Source of the DNA: Thysanoteuthis rhombus
Taxonomy: Eukaryota; Mollusca; Cephalopoda; Oegopsida; Thysanoteuthidae
DNA length: 64,000 nucleotides
Reading direction: 5' to 3'
Assembly: GCA_963457665.1 (NCBI GenBank)
Contig: OY735209.1
Span: 11,434,314-11,498,313, forward strand
Position 1 is the first letter of the stretch. Every line of letters starts with the position of its first letter. A program made the translations under genes and the position numbers. The notes under the pieces are model-generated. The model was given only the letters and a program-made list of their open reading frames with translations, did no database searches and was not told where the DNA came from. Below, one piece after another: positions 36,460-46,701 of the stretch.

Positions 36460-36620
36460 TTGTTTATTTGTCTGTGCATTTCAGCACTCCTGGCCGTAAC
36501 ATTTTGTCTATGGACTTGAAAATTGGCATCAGTACTCCAGTAGACCACTCCTAGAAATTTAAAAAAAAAAAAGAAGCTTTTATGACCTTTATTGGTCCTT
36601 ATTTTCATCGTTTAATAAAA
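36460..36620 (+). repeat. dispersed repeat family B, weak partial copy
   Basis: CACTCCTGGCCGTAACATTT, GACTTGAAAATTGGCATCAG and TACTCCAGTAGACCACTCC correspond to the opening landmarks of family B with more divergence than the other copies. Confidence 0.4.
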
Positions 36621-37075
36621 AACATCTTGATTCTCTGGACTTTTTTTTACTCTATTTTAGATGTCATGATTAGAATTTCTTCTGACCATATTTATTCGTA
36701 GATGGAATTTTTTTTCAGAAGGCTCCAAATTTTAATGCAATGGTTGTTAAATTATTGACTGTGATGGCAAGTTTTTGTATTAGTTTTGACTACTTTTTAC
36801 CTTTAGCTTGATTTTTTAACTGTGGTATTAGTGCAACTCAACTCGGGCTGTCATTTCTATGGTAGCAAACGGGAAATAATGAGTAGGTAGACACACTAAT
36901 TATTTATACAGGTTTTTCCAGCTATCTGAAAGTAGGGCCTTCCTATGGAACCTTTTGCAAGCCGAAATGGCTAAAGGAAAGAAGCAATTACCAATTATTT
37001 ATTTCCGAACTTCACTGTTTACTCGATGCTGTAGAGTGATGGCCTGAGTTGAGTTGTGATAAAAACAACTACAAA

Positions 37076-37460
37076 ACAGGTTTGGTTAGTTACTCAATTG
37101 AAACTGTCATGAGACAAACATCTTTTTTTGGCACCCTGCTGTGTTGGGGTGATCAATTAAAACATTGGAAGAAGGGATGATTAATGAATAAATTACTTCA
37201 CTTGCCTTTTGTTGGGCTGTGATGACTAAAAAAGGTAAGAATTTTCAAAAAACAAGCAGGTACAAACTAGTGATCAATTTAGCATGAGCTTGCATTACAT
37301 ATTGAACCATGCAATAAAAATGTATTTTGGAGAGAAATTTTCCACCCTGAAAAGATTCTCCCTACTCATTCAGGGGAGTGCGTGTGCAAAATTTCAAGTT
37401 TTTACCACTAATACTAAGGGCTAAACAAAATCCAGATAGATACATAGATAGATAGATCAA
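37076..37460 (+). repeat. dispersed repeat family A, plus copy with divergent 3' part
   Basis: GGTTTGGTTAGTTACTCAAT, CCCTGCTGTGTTGGGGTGAT, AATAAATTACTTCACTTGCC and CAAAAAACAAGCAGGTACAA match the 5' half. The 3' half ends in GATAGATACATAGATAGATA units instead of the CCAGCCAG block. Confidence 0.6.
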
Positions 37461-38387
37461 TAAATACATACATACATCTAATGTCAAAACATCTAATTTA
37501 AGACCAGCAACAGTGTTATAACCTGTCTGTTGTGGGTAGTGGCAATTAAAATAATTTTGTTTTCTGAATTAGGCTCCAAACATATAAGGATCATGGGTAA
37601 CTAAACTAAACTCAGTCTATCGGCTTGGCTGGTAAATATTCAGTCTCTGGGTAACATTAATGCTATCATTGAAGATTCCCAACTGAAAAAAAATAGTTTT
37701 GAAATCTTGATCATTCCATCAGTGTAGTGCTAAGAAACTAGTGTATATATTTGGTATGAAGTATCATATTTCTTGGTATATAAGACATATGGCCCAATGG
37801 AACCAACCTCAATTTTTGCAGGCATATTCTTGAAAAAAAAACCCCTAACTCCATTTTCCCCGATCTTCATAGTCCTCCACAGTCTCAGGTAATTCTATTT
37901 TGCTGTTATCAATTCAAATCTATACAAAACACAATGCCTGACTATTTACATTATTTGCATAGCACAGTAACTTTAGTAAACAAGTGATAGAGCATTTGTG
38001 TCCCGAGACAGAACTTACAAAAAAAATGCATCTCTCATTTGTCGTGAAATACATCATATTTAATTGTAAAAGTGTATTGAGTAGCCTCTGTTATTTCTTC
38101 AAATGGATTGTGGGTGACTGAATCAATATTGACCTTGAGTGTCTTTTGAACATAACAACTCAACAACCAGTTATGTCAGAGAGATATCACTGATTGAGTG
38201 GGTGGGCACATCAATGTATATACCGATAGCCAAAGCTGCAGCCTCAAAGTCAGACACATAATCTCTTTGGGAAACCAAGGCAAATTCTTCAATGCCACTG
38301 CTGGTGCTACTATGCCATAGCAATCACATGTAATCTATCTCTGCTTACTAAGAGGTAAACGTATTCATTGTGTTAATTTGTCTACAC
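37461..38387. other. non-coding stretch
   Basis: No gene, element end or tandem repeat recognised. Confidence 0.4.
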
Positions 38388-38640
38388 AATATCTCCAAAA
38401 GTTCTCAAAGAATTTCTATTAGATTTTCTGGAAAAGTGGGTCTCCAGTAAAGGAAGAATGGATTAAATTTTAGGGTGAATCAAGGAATTTTTTGTTACCT
38501 CACTGGCATTGTAGCTATATGTCAAGAAAGTTTCTCTGCAAGGGTAGGTCATGGTGTAGAGGAGAAATGATTAAAATTTGGGGTTGATCCAGGAATCTTT
38601 TGCGATTGGAAGATATTCTTTCATCTTCAGAGGCATCCTC
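38388..38640 (+). repeat. dispersed repeat family C, copy
   Basis: ATATCTCCAAAAGTTCTCAA, AGAATTTCTATTAGATTTTC and GGATTAAATTTTAGGGTGAA. A second internal echo (AAGGGTAGGTCATGG, AAATGATTAAAATTTGGGG, TTGATCCAGGAATC) suggests a partial tandem copy. Confidence 0.55.
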
Positions 38641-38707
38641 CTCTCTCGTTAAGAGGCTCTCTCTGTCCATTGGTTGATTGTTTGTTTGGTAGGTTTGTCC
38701 CTGTATT

Positions 38708-38985
38708 CTTTTTCACCTGTTTCGAGTCAGATTTACATTGAACTTGGCAGGAAGGTGTCCCTTGATTTGATGCTTCTAACTTATATAAATCTTCCAGTCA
38801 GCGCCACGTGATCTGGCGATAAAGGCATTTGAAGTTTGAATTTTTAATCGGTTTTCTCTGCAGTTTTAAGTCAGATTTACTTGAAACTTGTTAGAAAGTG
38901 TTTCTTGATAAGATGCTTCTCACGTAAAAAATAAAACCTTCCATATAGGGTCACACGATCTGGCAATAATGGCATTTGAACTTCG
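38708..38985. repeat. two-copy tandem repeat, about 147-bp period
   Basis: Both units contain GAGTCAGATTTACaTTGAACT / AAGTCAGATTTACTTGAAACT, then GTGTcCCTTGATttGATGCTTCT, CCTTCCA-type sequence and a CACgtGATCTGGCgATAA match (about 38808 and 38955), and end ATGGCATTTGAAcTT. No coding signal. Confidence 0.65.
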
Positions 38986-38989
38986 CAAC

Positions 38990-39175
38990 ATTGAAGTGGC
39001 TACCCTATGGGTTACATGTTCAATTCCAGCAGCAGCCCCACTTTTTAAAAAATCATTTATTCTATTTATGTTGTCTCGACCAAATGGTACATTCATCGTG
39101 TTTTAACTGGTGATCATTTCAAATATGTGTTACAATATGATATAACGGAATTTATGATCATCATGTCGGATCATA
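38990..39175 (+). repeat. SINE-like dispersed repeat family E
   Basis: AAGTGGCTACCCTATGGGTT, then a B-box-like GTTCAATTCCAGCAGCAGCC, then ATTCTATTTATGTTGTCT, GATCATTTCAAATATGTGTT and ATATAACGGAATTTATGATC. Copies at 45630-45835 and 47690-47985 share this order. The GGTTCGATTnC-type box points to a tRNA-derived SINE. The A box was not identified with certainty. Confidence 0.5.
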
Positions 39176-39268
39176 TATCCGTTTCTTAGTAACATAATTG
39201 TTGTGTTGAAAGAAACAAATAGAGCAGATATACACCATGAATAAACAAGATGAGAATTTGGAGTTGGA

Positions 39269-39271
<3 letters not shown>

Positions 39272-39314
<43 letters not shown>
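39272..39314. repeat. (CA)n(TA)n microsatellite
   Basis: A short CACACACA run followed by about 36 bases of TA. Confidence 0.95.
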
Positions 39315-39315
<1 letters not shown>

Positions 39316-39368
39316 AGACAATAATGAATATACAACAAGTGTGTGTATATGTATTAATGTATCAAGTT

Positions 39369-39471
39369 GAGTAATTAGGAGGATTATGGGGTTAGAGCTC
39401 GGTGTGGTTAGAGTTGTCAAGTTTAGTCAAACTAAGCTCTAACCCGATAATCCTCTCTTTCCACATTACTC
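39369..39471. repeat. long imperfect hairpin
   Basis: GAGTAATTAGGAGGATTATG and then GGGTTAGAGCT on the left are mirrored on the right by AGCTCTAACCCGATAATCC and ATTACTC. The arms are about 30 bases and the loop about 30-35. No coding region inside. Confidence 0.7.
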
Positions 39472-39764
39472 TACACTTACCAACTCGTTATCTTTATATC
39501 TGCACCTAAAACTATACTTCCAACCCGGCCCATAAATATACACCATAACACATTTACACCATAACACACCTCAATATACACATACCCTTACTCTCCACAA
39601 CAGACCTTCCTATACAATCTGGACCCCCTGCCAACATATTATTAATGTTACAAACTTATCTCACAGTATCCATTCCTAACTCTTCTTCCATGTATATCAA
39701 ACATTGGGAATGTCACACTTGGTCACCTAGACTCCCAATTGACACCTATGTACGGTCTATTCTA

Positions 39765-39766
<2 letters not shown>

Positions 39767-39829
<63 letters not shown>
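39767..39829. repeat. (TA)n microsatellite
   Basis: About 63 bases of uninterrupted TA. Confidence 0.97.
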
Positions 39830-39832
<3 letters not shown>

Positions 39833-40202
39833 TTACAGTGATATATACCTGGTGAATATCAAAATTTTGTGTTTAATGCACTAATCAGCATAATGTATAT
39901 TAGGCCAGAAATGTTCTTATTCACCAGGTTTATATCCTTGTAATTCTTACCTTTGTGTACAAATAGTTGTATTTACTGTGTTAATATTGAGCATTGATCA
40001 AATATCATCAGCAAGTGGTATTTGAGAAAATTACTCAAGTCTGCCTTGTTTGGGCTTCTTCGGGTGAATTTGCCTGAAGAAGTCCTAACAAGGCAGAAAC
40101 ATAAACGATTAGCAAATCCTTACTCCATTATATTTTCAACTCCACTCAAAATCGAATCAAAATCAACTTAATATTTGAATATCTCTGAATTTTTGAGATG
40201 AA
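39830..40202. other. non-coding stretch with a hairpin motif
   Basis: At 40067-40105 the motif CCTGAAGAAGTCCTAACAAG followed by GCAGAAACATAAACG belongs to the recurrent hairpin family listed in the findings. The sequence just before it contains the near-inverse CCTTGTTTGGGCTTCTTCGG, so a larger palindrome is present. No gene. Confidence 0.5.
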
Positions 40203-40420
40203 GTATTATTATTTCCATTAATATTTGGACCATCCTCATCTTGGTTGTTTTTCATACAATATACCCCCGCCAGATAAATAAAGGGTTCGGTTCGTTACTT
40301 TCCCCACACCTACCAGATGATACCTGATGAAGACCGTAGAGTGCAACGGCCGAAATGTTGTATGAAAAACAATCAAGATGAGGATGGTCCGAATATTAAC
40401 AGAAATAATTAATATTTGAA
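40203..40420. mobile_element. foldback/MITE-like element with long terminal inverted repeats
   Basis: The left arm includes TATTATTTCCATTAATATTT and GGACCATCCTCATCTTGG and TTGTTTTTCATACAA. The right arm is their inverse (TTGTATGAAAAACAATC, AAGATGAGGATGGTCC, GAATATTAACAGAAATAATT). Arms are about 60-70 bases with few mismatches around a core of about 85 bases that includes CCTGATGAAGACCG..ACGGCCGAAATG. No transposase. No target duplication established. Confidence 0.65.
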
Positions 40421-41286
40421 GTTGAATGTATTGAGCATTCTATGAAATAAACCCATCAAACATCAGACCTTGTATTATATCATATTATATCATATTACAT
40501 CCTTGATTTGTATCGAGTAAATATAGATATATACATAGAGAGAGAGAGAAAAATATACACAAGGATATTCAATGTTTGTTCCTTGTTTTTAAAAGGAAGT
40601 CAGGGGAATATTGATAATTAAATAGGTCAGCAAACTTGTTGATTTGTGTTTAAACAAAACCAGTATTTTCTTGTTTGGTTATCTTTAATCCTACTTATAT
40701 GCTGGTCAGTAATATATTCTGCAAACACTTCATTTTTCTGTTTTATATGTCAGATGAGGAACTGAAGCGATGGCATAATTCATAGACAGGTTTCTAATGA
40801 ATTAAAAGACCAGCCTTTTTTCATTGGACACGGAGTTGTTCAGAATTTATTGCATTGAAGTTGGGGGCAAGTATTACTACAATACGTAGCAGTAATGGTC
40901 TCAGTAATTCTCATCTGTCACAAGTAAAGACAAAGAAGAGAGTTAGCTAGCAAGCTAGCAAGTGCTGTTACGCTCGCTACGGCATAAGCAGTCCCTTCTT
41001 GGACTTCCTATTTTGCAAGTTTCTCTTGCATCAGTTTGCAACATGTGAAATAGACATAGAGGCAACAAGCACCCGAAGTAGTATCACTGACTTCACATTC
41101 TCAGTTGTGGAACTTGGTATTCCCAAGCTGGCACTCACCTAAGTACTGACTAGACTCGATGTTGTTTAAATTCGGGGACTGCCTGAGAACCGGTGTATTA
41201 AATGTGATTTGGCCTCAAGTTACAAAGAAGATAGCAGCTTCCCAAGAAACTGTCCAGCCATCTGGATGAATACTTGAAGAGAAGGA
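40421..41286. other. non-coding stretch; GC-richer part may be a 5' untranslated region
   Basis: Up to about 40880 it is ordinary AT-rich DNA. From about 40890 to 41286 the GC content rises and CpGs appear (GTTACGCTCGCTACGGC), with a short TAGCTAGCAAGCTAGCAAG repeat. It precedes the weak candidate first exon at 41287. No TATA box or initiator is compelling. Confidence 0.35.
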
Positions 41287-41343
41287 ATGAAAGAGCACGC
41301 TAAGAACAACATGCGGCAGGAGTATGTCTCTTCTGTTTTTGTG
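41287..41343 (+). CDS. weak candidate first coding exon of the TRPA1-like gene
   Basis: ATG with G at -3 opens 19 codons (MKEHAKNNMRQEYVSSVFV) that end at a GTGAGG donor-like site in phase 0. That is exactly the phase needed to join the first recognised ankyrin exon at 43241. An in-frame stop lies 13 bases upstream, which would make the ATG the true start. TRPA1 proteins usually have a longer leader before the ankyrin repeats and I recognise no conserved residue here, so chance is quite possible. The real first exon may instead lie elsewhere or outside the window. Confidence 0.22.
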
Positions 41344-41629
41344 GTGAGGATGATTTTTGCTCTTCAAGTCAGTTTTATTTTTATTATACATGCATATATC
41401 TATAGATCCACACACACACATCCACATACATATATATATAACCATGTATACATCACGTGCACGAGTGGGTGTATGCATACATTCATGAACATGCCCACAC
41501 ATAAATTCACATATAGACTCACACAGAGATACACATACACATTAATACATATACACACGCACTCACATCCATACACATGTACTTGCGCCTACATCCGCAC
41601 AGACACAGAGATACATCCAAACATCCACA

Positions 41630-41830
41630 TGCAATATCTCCAGAAGTTCTCAATGAATTTCAATGATATTTCATGGACCAAGATTAAATATGGGTCAGAT
41701 CCATGAATTTCTTTTCGATTTTACTAACATTGCAAGATTGACATGATAAAATCTTCCTACCAATAACTTTCCCCCATTAAGCCTTGTATTGTACTAATCA
41801 AAGATTTGGTAAAATCTTCACATAAGCAGG
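41630..41830 (+). repeat. dispersed repeat family C, copy
   Basis: GCAATATCTCCAGAAGTTCT, CAATGAATTTCAATGATATT and ATCCATGAATTTCTTTTCG keep the family order. The 3' part fades near 41830. Confidence 0.55.
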
Positions 41831-42251
41831 GATAGATAGGTAGATAGCTTGTGTGTTAGATTTGTTGTCTCCCATATGTTGTCTTGAAAATTCCTTGAAT
41901 GTAAATTTGAGTTGTCACAAGTTTCTTGAGTTCTTTAACAGAAATGAAATGATAGCAAATACAGTGATGAGACCAACCCACTATCAGTAATGTGTGTAAC
42001 ACAGGTGGTTCCATATTTCAAACTGGTTAATCCTCATTGGAAAAATTGCGGATACATTAGAATTCCTCTGAGATAATTCTTTTTAGAAAAGAGACAATAT
42101 ATATATGTATATGTGTATAAATAAAGGGACATATGTGATCTGACAGAATGATTATAACTTACATTATATTATATGAGAACTTATTTGAGATGATCTCCTG
42201 TCATTTCACGTTTATTGTATCACTTCCCCTTGAACAAAATTTATAATTACG

Positions 42252-42252
<1 letters not shown>

Positions 42253-42327
<75 letters not shown>
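42253..42327. repeat. (CA)n(TA)n microsatellite
   Basis: About 11 CA units followed by about 27 TA units. Confidence 0.97.
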
Positions 42328-42331
<4 letters not shown>

Positions 42332-43240
42332 TGAATATAAATATAAATTGGAGGCTATAATGCATTTGGTAATTAATTGGTAAAAATATCCACTTGTATA
42401 TCTGCGGAGTTTCCCGGCATTCTTGTTTTCATTTTAAAACCTGATTGTCCCCTACTTCAAAGCTGTTTTTTATGTAAATGAATGATTATGTCTGAGCAAT
42501 TTCATCTGAGGTTTTAATCAAAAGAAGTGGAAGAGTTCATAGTTTCAAAAGCTGTCTACATTTGTCTGATGGGGACAAATGAAAAAGCTCCCCAATGCTA
42601 CATCCAACACTCTGCTAATTTTTTCTCATTTCAAACTTACGATGACATCGGTGTCTTCTTCAGGCAAAGCTGCAAAAATCTGATGACTTGATTGATTTTG
42701 AACCCAACTAAAAAGATATGCATGACTGATTTTCCTCTTGAACGATCAGTCTTGAGTTCTGGGACCCAATTAAAAAAATATGCAAAATAATTAGGGTTTA
42801 GCAAGTTAGTATTTGATGTCATTATTACTATGGTTGTGGTGTGTTCAATTTTCACCTGGGGTCTCATACTTGGGGCCTTGTGACATACTAAGCTAGACTC
42901 GGTAAATATCAATTTTAAGTGCCTTGTCATAGATCAGTGTTTAGCAAGATAGCATCATGGCCATTACAATAATGAATTGGATCCATAGTGGGTGCTCCAT
43001 ACTTGTGGCCTTTTGTCAGGCTAATCTAAGTTTGTTAAAAATCTATATGAATTGAGAGAAGAAAGTCTACCATTATTTAAAATTCTGAATGTCTTCTCCA
43101 TGGCAAAGTCCTGATTGACAGATTTGAACCAGTCCTTATACAATATATTTTTACTGTTTGTAATTTTCATAATCATGTAGGATTAATATTTTATGGTAAC
43201 CATTTTTCGTATCAAAAAAGATCTGTAATTTTATTTTCAG

Positions 43241-43397
43241 GCAGCCCAAACAGGAAAAAGTGAAGAGTTTGAAAAGCTTTACATTGAAAACCCTGGAATC
43301 TTGGAGTTACGAGACAGTAATGGTCAAGTTCCATTCCACTTGGCCACAGCTCATGGACATATTTCCATAATGGCTTACATTCTTGTCCAAGGAGGAG
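43241..43397 (+). CDS. TRPA1: TRPA1-like exon A (first recognised exon), codons 1-52 of the visible protein
   Basis: Acceptor TTTTATTTTCAG, donor GGAG|GTAAGA. It encodes AAQTGKSEEFEKLYIENPG, the second half of the first ankyrin unit, then DSNGQVPFHLATAHGHISIM, a complete ankyrin helix pair. It starts in phase 0 and ends after one base of the next codon. The corresponding insect TrpA1 segment is SGNLDEFIRLY..RDPKGRTAVHQAA. Since the first ankyrin unit is cut at its start, at least one coding exon lies upstream. No start codon is assigned here. Confidence 0.92.
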
Positions 43398-43459
43398 GTA
43401 AGAATTCCAATATTTGGTGTAATTAAAGTAGATGAGATGCATGCATTTTCAAAGTGGTC

Positions 43460-43902
43460 AAGACCTTGCTGTATCGATGCTCTAGATCAGGAGACAATGA
43501 GCACATTGGAGCTTTTTGTTGTTTTATTATACGGCAGGAGAAATATGTGTAGCACTGCAGATAATAGTAGAATCGATCTTTTTGGAAGGTGGGGTAAGAG
43601 AATGGGAAGACTTCAGATGCTTTGTTACTCCATAAAACACACTACATGTGCCAAGCTGGAAGAATAGAGGAGCCAAATGGCCATAAGTTATCCAGAGTAT
43701 GCAAGTCCATGGGAGTGGGGCTGGGTAAGAAAGAATGACAGTTACAGGCCATGTTGGACCTCACTACAAGTTGCTGCAGTCAGCTGCAAAAAACTCTCAC
43801 AATGTGGATGCAAAAAAGTCTCCAAGTTGGTGCACGTGCAGAAATGCAGGACTTCCTCGCTTTCCACTGTGTGACTGTGATGGAACATGTGCAGAAGATT
43901 AA
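43460..43902 (+). pseudogene. decayed mobile-element-associated cysteine-rich protein fragment
   Basis: The frame reads DALDQETMSTLELFVVLLYG, NSRIDLF, then after a stop PWEWGWVRKNDSYRPCWTSL and QVAAVSCKKLSQCGCKKVSK. A frameshift near 43830 then gives CRNAGLPRFPLCDCDGTCAE. I recognise the layout LE.FVVLLYDR..........R..LF, WGW......Y.P.WT.LP.A...C..L..CGCKK.C...C.CRKA.L.C...C.C.G.C from proteins that recur in many copies in cnidarian and mollusc genomes and are presumably of mobile-element origin. The gap between the last CGCKK and CR block and the in-frame stop show it is dead. The exact family name is not certain. Confidence 0.6.
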
Positions 43903-44484
43903 TTAATTATTTGTTTTTCTTCGTAAAGTTAGTCATCAAACTTTTTTAATACATTTGTTTCATAATGGCAGTTTGTAGATGCATTTGAATGTGATTCAAG
44001 TGAAATGTAATTCACTCCAGCAGCTCGATTTCAATACGGTACGTTCGTGGGGTGAAAAAAAAAATTGCTCAAGGTCATTAGATAAGGTCATTGTTAAGGT
44101 CTCTCTTTTACTTTTCTATCTCTGATATGGTCTAGATTCATATGTGCTTTGCATGCATCGAAACTGCCTCTTTAGGCAAAATTATTGACTGAAATATGGA
44201 TATTCAACATTTGGAGGTCAAGGTCATGCAGGACAGTGCTTGATGGCATCTGCAGATAGGATGTTGGTTCCTGGTTCAAGCTACGTCTGGGCCAAGGATC
44301 ACGCTTTTATGACAAAATGCACGATTTTTATTGTATATGTTCCATACCAGCTCCACAATTATGGATGCTTTTTTTTTTTTCTCCTTTTATAAGTTAAGTC
44401 TTGGGATGTTCGAACTGTTCATTCATTTGAAGGAATTCTGGACAAGTTTGATTCTTGCTTGAATCACTGTGTCAAGGTTTTGTA

Positions 44485-44730
44485 CTATTATATATTGACT
44501 CTTTCGGACCATTTTCCTTGGGTTTTTTTTTTTAAATCTTTATAACAATATTTCGGCTGCTGTCTTCAACAGCCATCTTTCTTTCTGAATTCCTGTGAGA
44601 AAATTTTGTTTACAATGATTCTTTTGGACCATTTTCCTAGTTTTTTTAAATCTATGTAATGATATTTAGGCTGTTGTACTCTACAGCCTTCTTTTTTTTC
44701 GAATTTCTGAGACAGTTACTATTACACATT
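44485..44730. repeat. two-copy tandem repeat, about 120-bp period
   Basis: GGACCATTTTCCTTGGG (44506) and GGACCATTTTCCTAG (44626) start units that both continue TTTTTTTAAATCT, aTATTTcGGCTGcTGT, a CAACAGCC / CTACAGCC partner and CTTTCTTT. A third partial copy has GGACCATTTTCC near 45294. The GGCTGCTGTCTTCAACAGCC segment is a hairpin. Confidence 0.65.
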
Positions 44731-45629
44731 GGTAATCAGTGCCAACCATTACAGACACTGTTGCAAGGTTTAGGTTATTCATGTATTCTGGTATTTACTT
44801 GTGTATATCTGTACAGACTGTGCCTAGCCCCCGTCGGTTCTTAGTAGAAATTTGAAATTCTACACAAACCCAACCTCAATGTGTAAGGAAAATTTTTTTT
44901 TTTTTAATTTTAAAATATTTTCCCAACTTAAATGAATTTTATTGGAGACTTCAATTTACAATGGAAGCTCAGAACAAATTAGTTCTTTAGTTTATGTTCA
45001 TGTTTTTGGAGGGAAAAAATTAAAAAATCATAGATTTATGATTCAAACCACACTGATAATACTTTCATCAAAGTAATCTGATTTTACCACCACCACTGCT
45101 TAATTTACGAAATAAAAGGCAGCGTATCTGGATGTTGGTGATTCCTAATTTCCCATTGAATGCTAGTTTGTTTGTTTTTTAACTAATTTCCTTGTTTTTG
45201 TTGTCCTAATCAGAACATTCTGATTATAATACTCTCCGTTTTTTTTTCTGAATTGATGAGACAAGGTGTTACTATTATACATTGATTCTTCTGGACCATT
45301 TTCCTTTTCTTTGCTGTCTTTTTTATAATATCTTACATCCTTCAGCTTTTCTTCGATAGATGTTATATTTGTCAACCTACACACAATGTCAAATGGAGCA
45401 TGCTATATGATTAATTGGGGCATGTTCTTGTTCTTCTCATTCCTATATCTGTCATATTTTCTGGTAGCTTTCCTAAGGAATTTCAGAATTTATAACCATC
45501 AATTAGTCTTTATACTGCTGCTCTGTCTCTTCAGTGAGATGGTTGGTACTTTTGCCCTATCCAACAATTCAATCGTTTAGTTTCGCTCTTACCATTGTGT
45601 CAAACAGCAAAGGCCCGAATAACTCTTTA

Positions 45630-45835
45630 AATGTTCAGTTCAATGGTAAGAGTATCACTATGTTGAAGCGGTTACCCTATCGGTGGCAGGTTCGATTACT
45701 GCAGCAGCTCCATTTTCTTCCATTGTTTATTCAATTTACCCAGTTTATATTGAGTGATATATTAACCTTGTAACAACAGACGATCATTTCAAATAAGTTT
45801 CTACATAATATAACGCAATTTATAATTAAAACATA
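45630..45835 (+). repeat. SINE-like dispersed repeat family E copy
   Basis: GTTCAATGGTAAGAGTATC, then TACCCTATCGGTGGCAGGTT and the B-box GGTTCGATTACTGCAGCAGC, then GATCATTTCAAATAAGTTTC and ATATAACGCAATTTATAATT. The head TGGTAAGAGnA..GGTTCGAnTnC is suggestive of a tRNA-derived promoter. Confidence 0.55.
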
Positions 45836-45905
45836 TATATGTACTAAATATATCAATGAATGTTTAAGCAATTGTAGTGAAGATATTTTTGTATTTCTTT
45901 CCCAG

Positions 45906-46081
45906 ATATAAATGCTACTGACAACGATGGCAATAGTGCTCTTCATACTGCTATTAAAATGAGACAGACTGTTTGCATAGAGTTTTTGCTTTATCATGAG
46001 GCAGACACCACCATTTTGAACAGTCGAGGATTGTCTGCACTCCATCTTGCTGCAGAGATGAGAGCTGTTGAGCTCATTCAA
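45906..46081 (+). CDS. TRPA1: TRPA1-like exon B, codons 53-111
   Basis: Acceptor TTTCTTTCCCAG, donor ATTCAA|GTAAGT. The split aspartate completes DINATDNDGNSALHTAIKMR, followed by FLLYHEADTTILNSRGLSAL and HLAAEMRAVELIQ. This is two ankyrin units, each with the G-SALH-A signature. It enters after one codon base and leaves in phase 0. The equivalent insect segment runs DFNAQDNAGNTPLHIAVE to APVHLATEL, so spacing is conserved. Confidence 0.93.
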
Positions 46082-46184
46082 GTAAGTCTTATCAACTTTC
46101 TTTGCATAAATTATGCCCTGTAAAATACATCCCAAAGAAATGATACAGTGACAAACATCATATGAGCAAATTTCTTGCCCGTTT

Positions 46185-46186
<2 letters not shown>

Positions 46187-46253
<67 letters not shown>
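46187..46253. repeat. (TA)n microsatellite
   Basis: About 67 bases of TA, 105 bases after the exon B donor. Confidence 0.97.
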
Positions 46254-46255
<2 letters not shown>

Positions 46256-46381
46256 GTGTACTGTAAAGAGTCAGACAGACTTGGAAGTAAAGTGTTCAGA
46301 GGTGAGGTTTATTAATCCTTAGATGTTAATGGTTGGCATGTTTCGGGATTTTTCCCATCTTCAGTGGTGTGTGCTGTGTGA

Positions 46382-46382
<1 letters not shown>

Positions 46383-46429
<47 letters not shown>

Positions 46430-46440
46430 ATGTATATATG

Positions 46441-46491
<51 letters not shown>

Positions 46492-46502
46492 ATGTATATA
46501 TG

Positions 46503-46547
<45 letters not shown>

Positions 46548-46558
46548 ATGTATATATG

Positions 46559-46618
<60 letters not shown>

Positions 46619-46623
46619 TACAT

Positions 46624-46701
<78 letters not shown>

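Larger units (their letters stand above)
41344..43240. other. flank or intron upstream of the first recognised TRPA1 exon
   Basis: Contains CA-rich sequence (41410-41625), a family C copy at 41630-41830, a (CA)n(TA)n array (42253-42327), and two related segments near 42840-42925 and 42980-43050 (TGGGgtCTCAtACTTGgGGCC, TGGGTGCTCCATACTTGTGG). Those segments also recur at 56630-56720 as CTGGGTGACCCAAACTTGTG, so they are a dispersed, possibly SINE-type repeat. The pyrimidine tract before 43241 is the splice acceptor. Confidence 0.5.
43398..45905. other. intron after exon A
   Basis: About 2.5 kb. It holds a decayed cysteine-rich element-derived protein fragment (43460-43902), a two-unit tandem repeat of about 120 bp (44485-44730) with a third related piece near 45180-45380, a partial minus family A-like piece near 44750-45020, and a SINE-like family E copy (45630-45835). 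Near 44230-44290 TGGTTCAAGCTACG is B-box-like. Frames here are not TRPA1. Confidence 0.7.

Noticed and set aside
40318..40400. Calling a functional hammerhead ribozyme
   Set aside because: Only the core-like strings CTGATGA and GAAAT and a mismatched stem II are visible. Stem III is poor and no local stem I was found. Most relatives have CTGAAGA.
43383..43874. The two + strand frames after exon A as extra TRPA1 coding sequence
   Set aside because: Exon A ends at a GTAAGA donor in phase with exon B. The frames match an unrelated cysteine-rich element protein and are broken.
45731..46135. 134-codon minus-strand frame overlapping exon B
   Set aside because: It is the antisense shadow of the TRPA1 exon and the family E repeat. 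The + strand frame carries the ankyrin consensus and splice sites.
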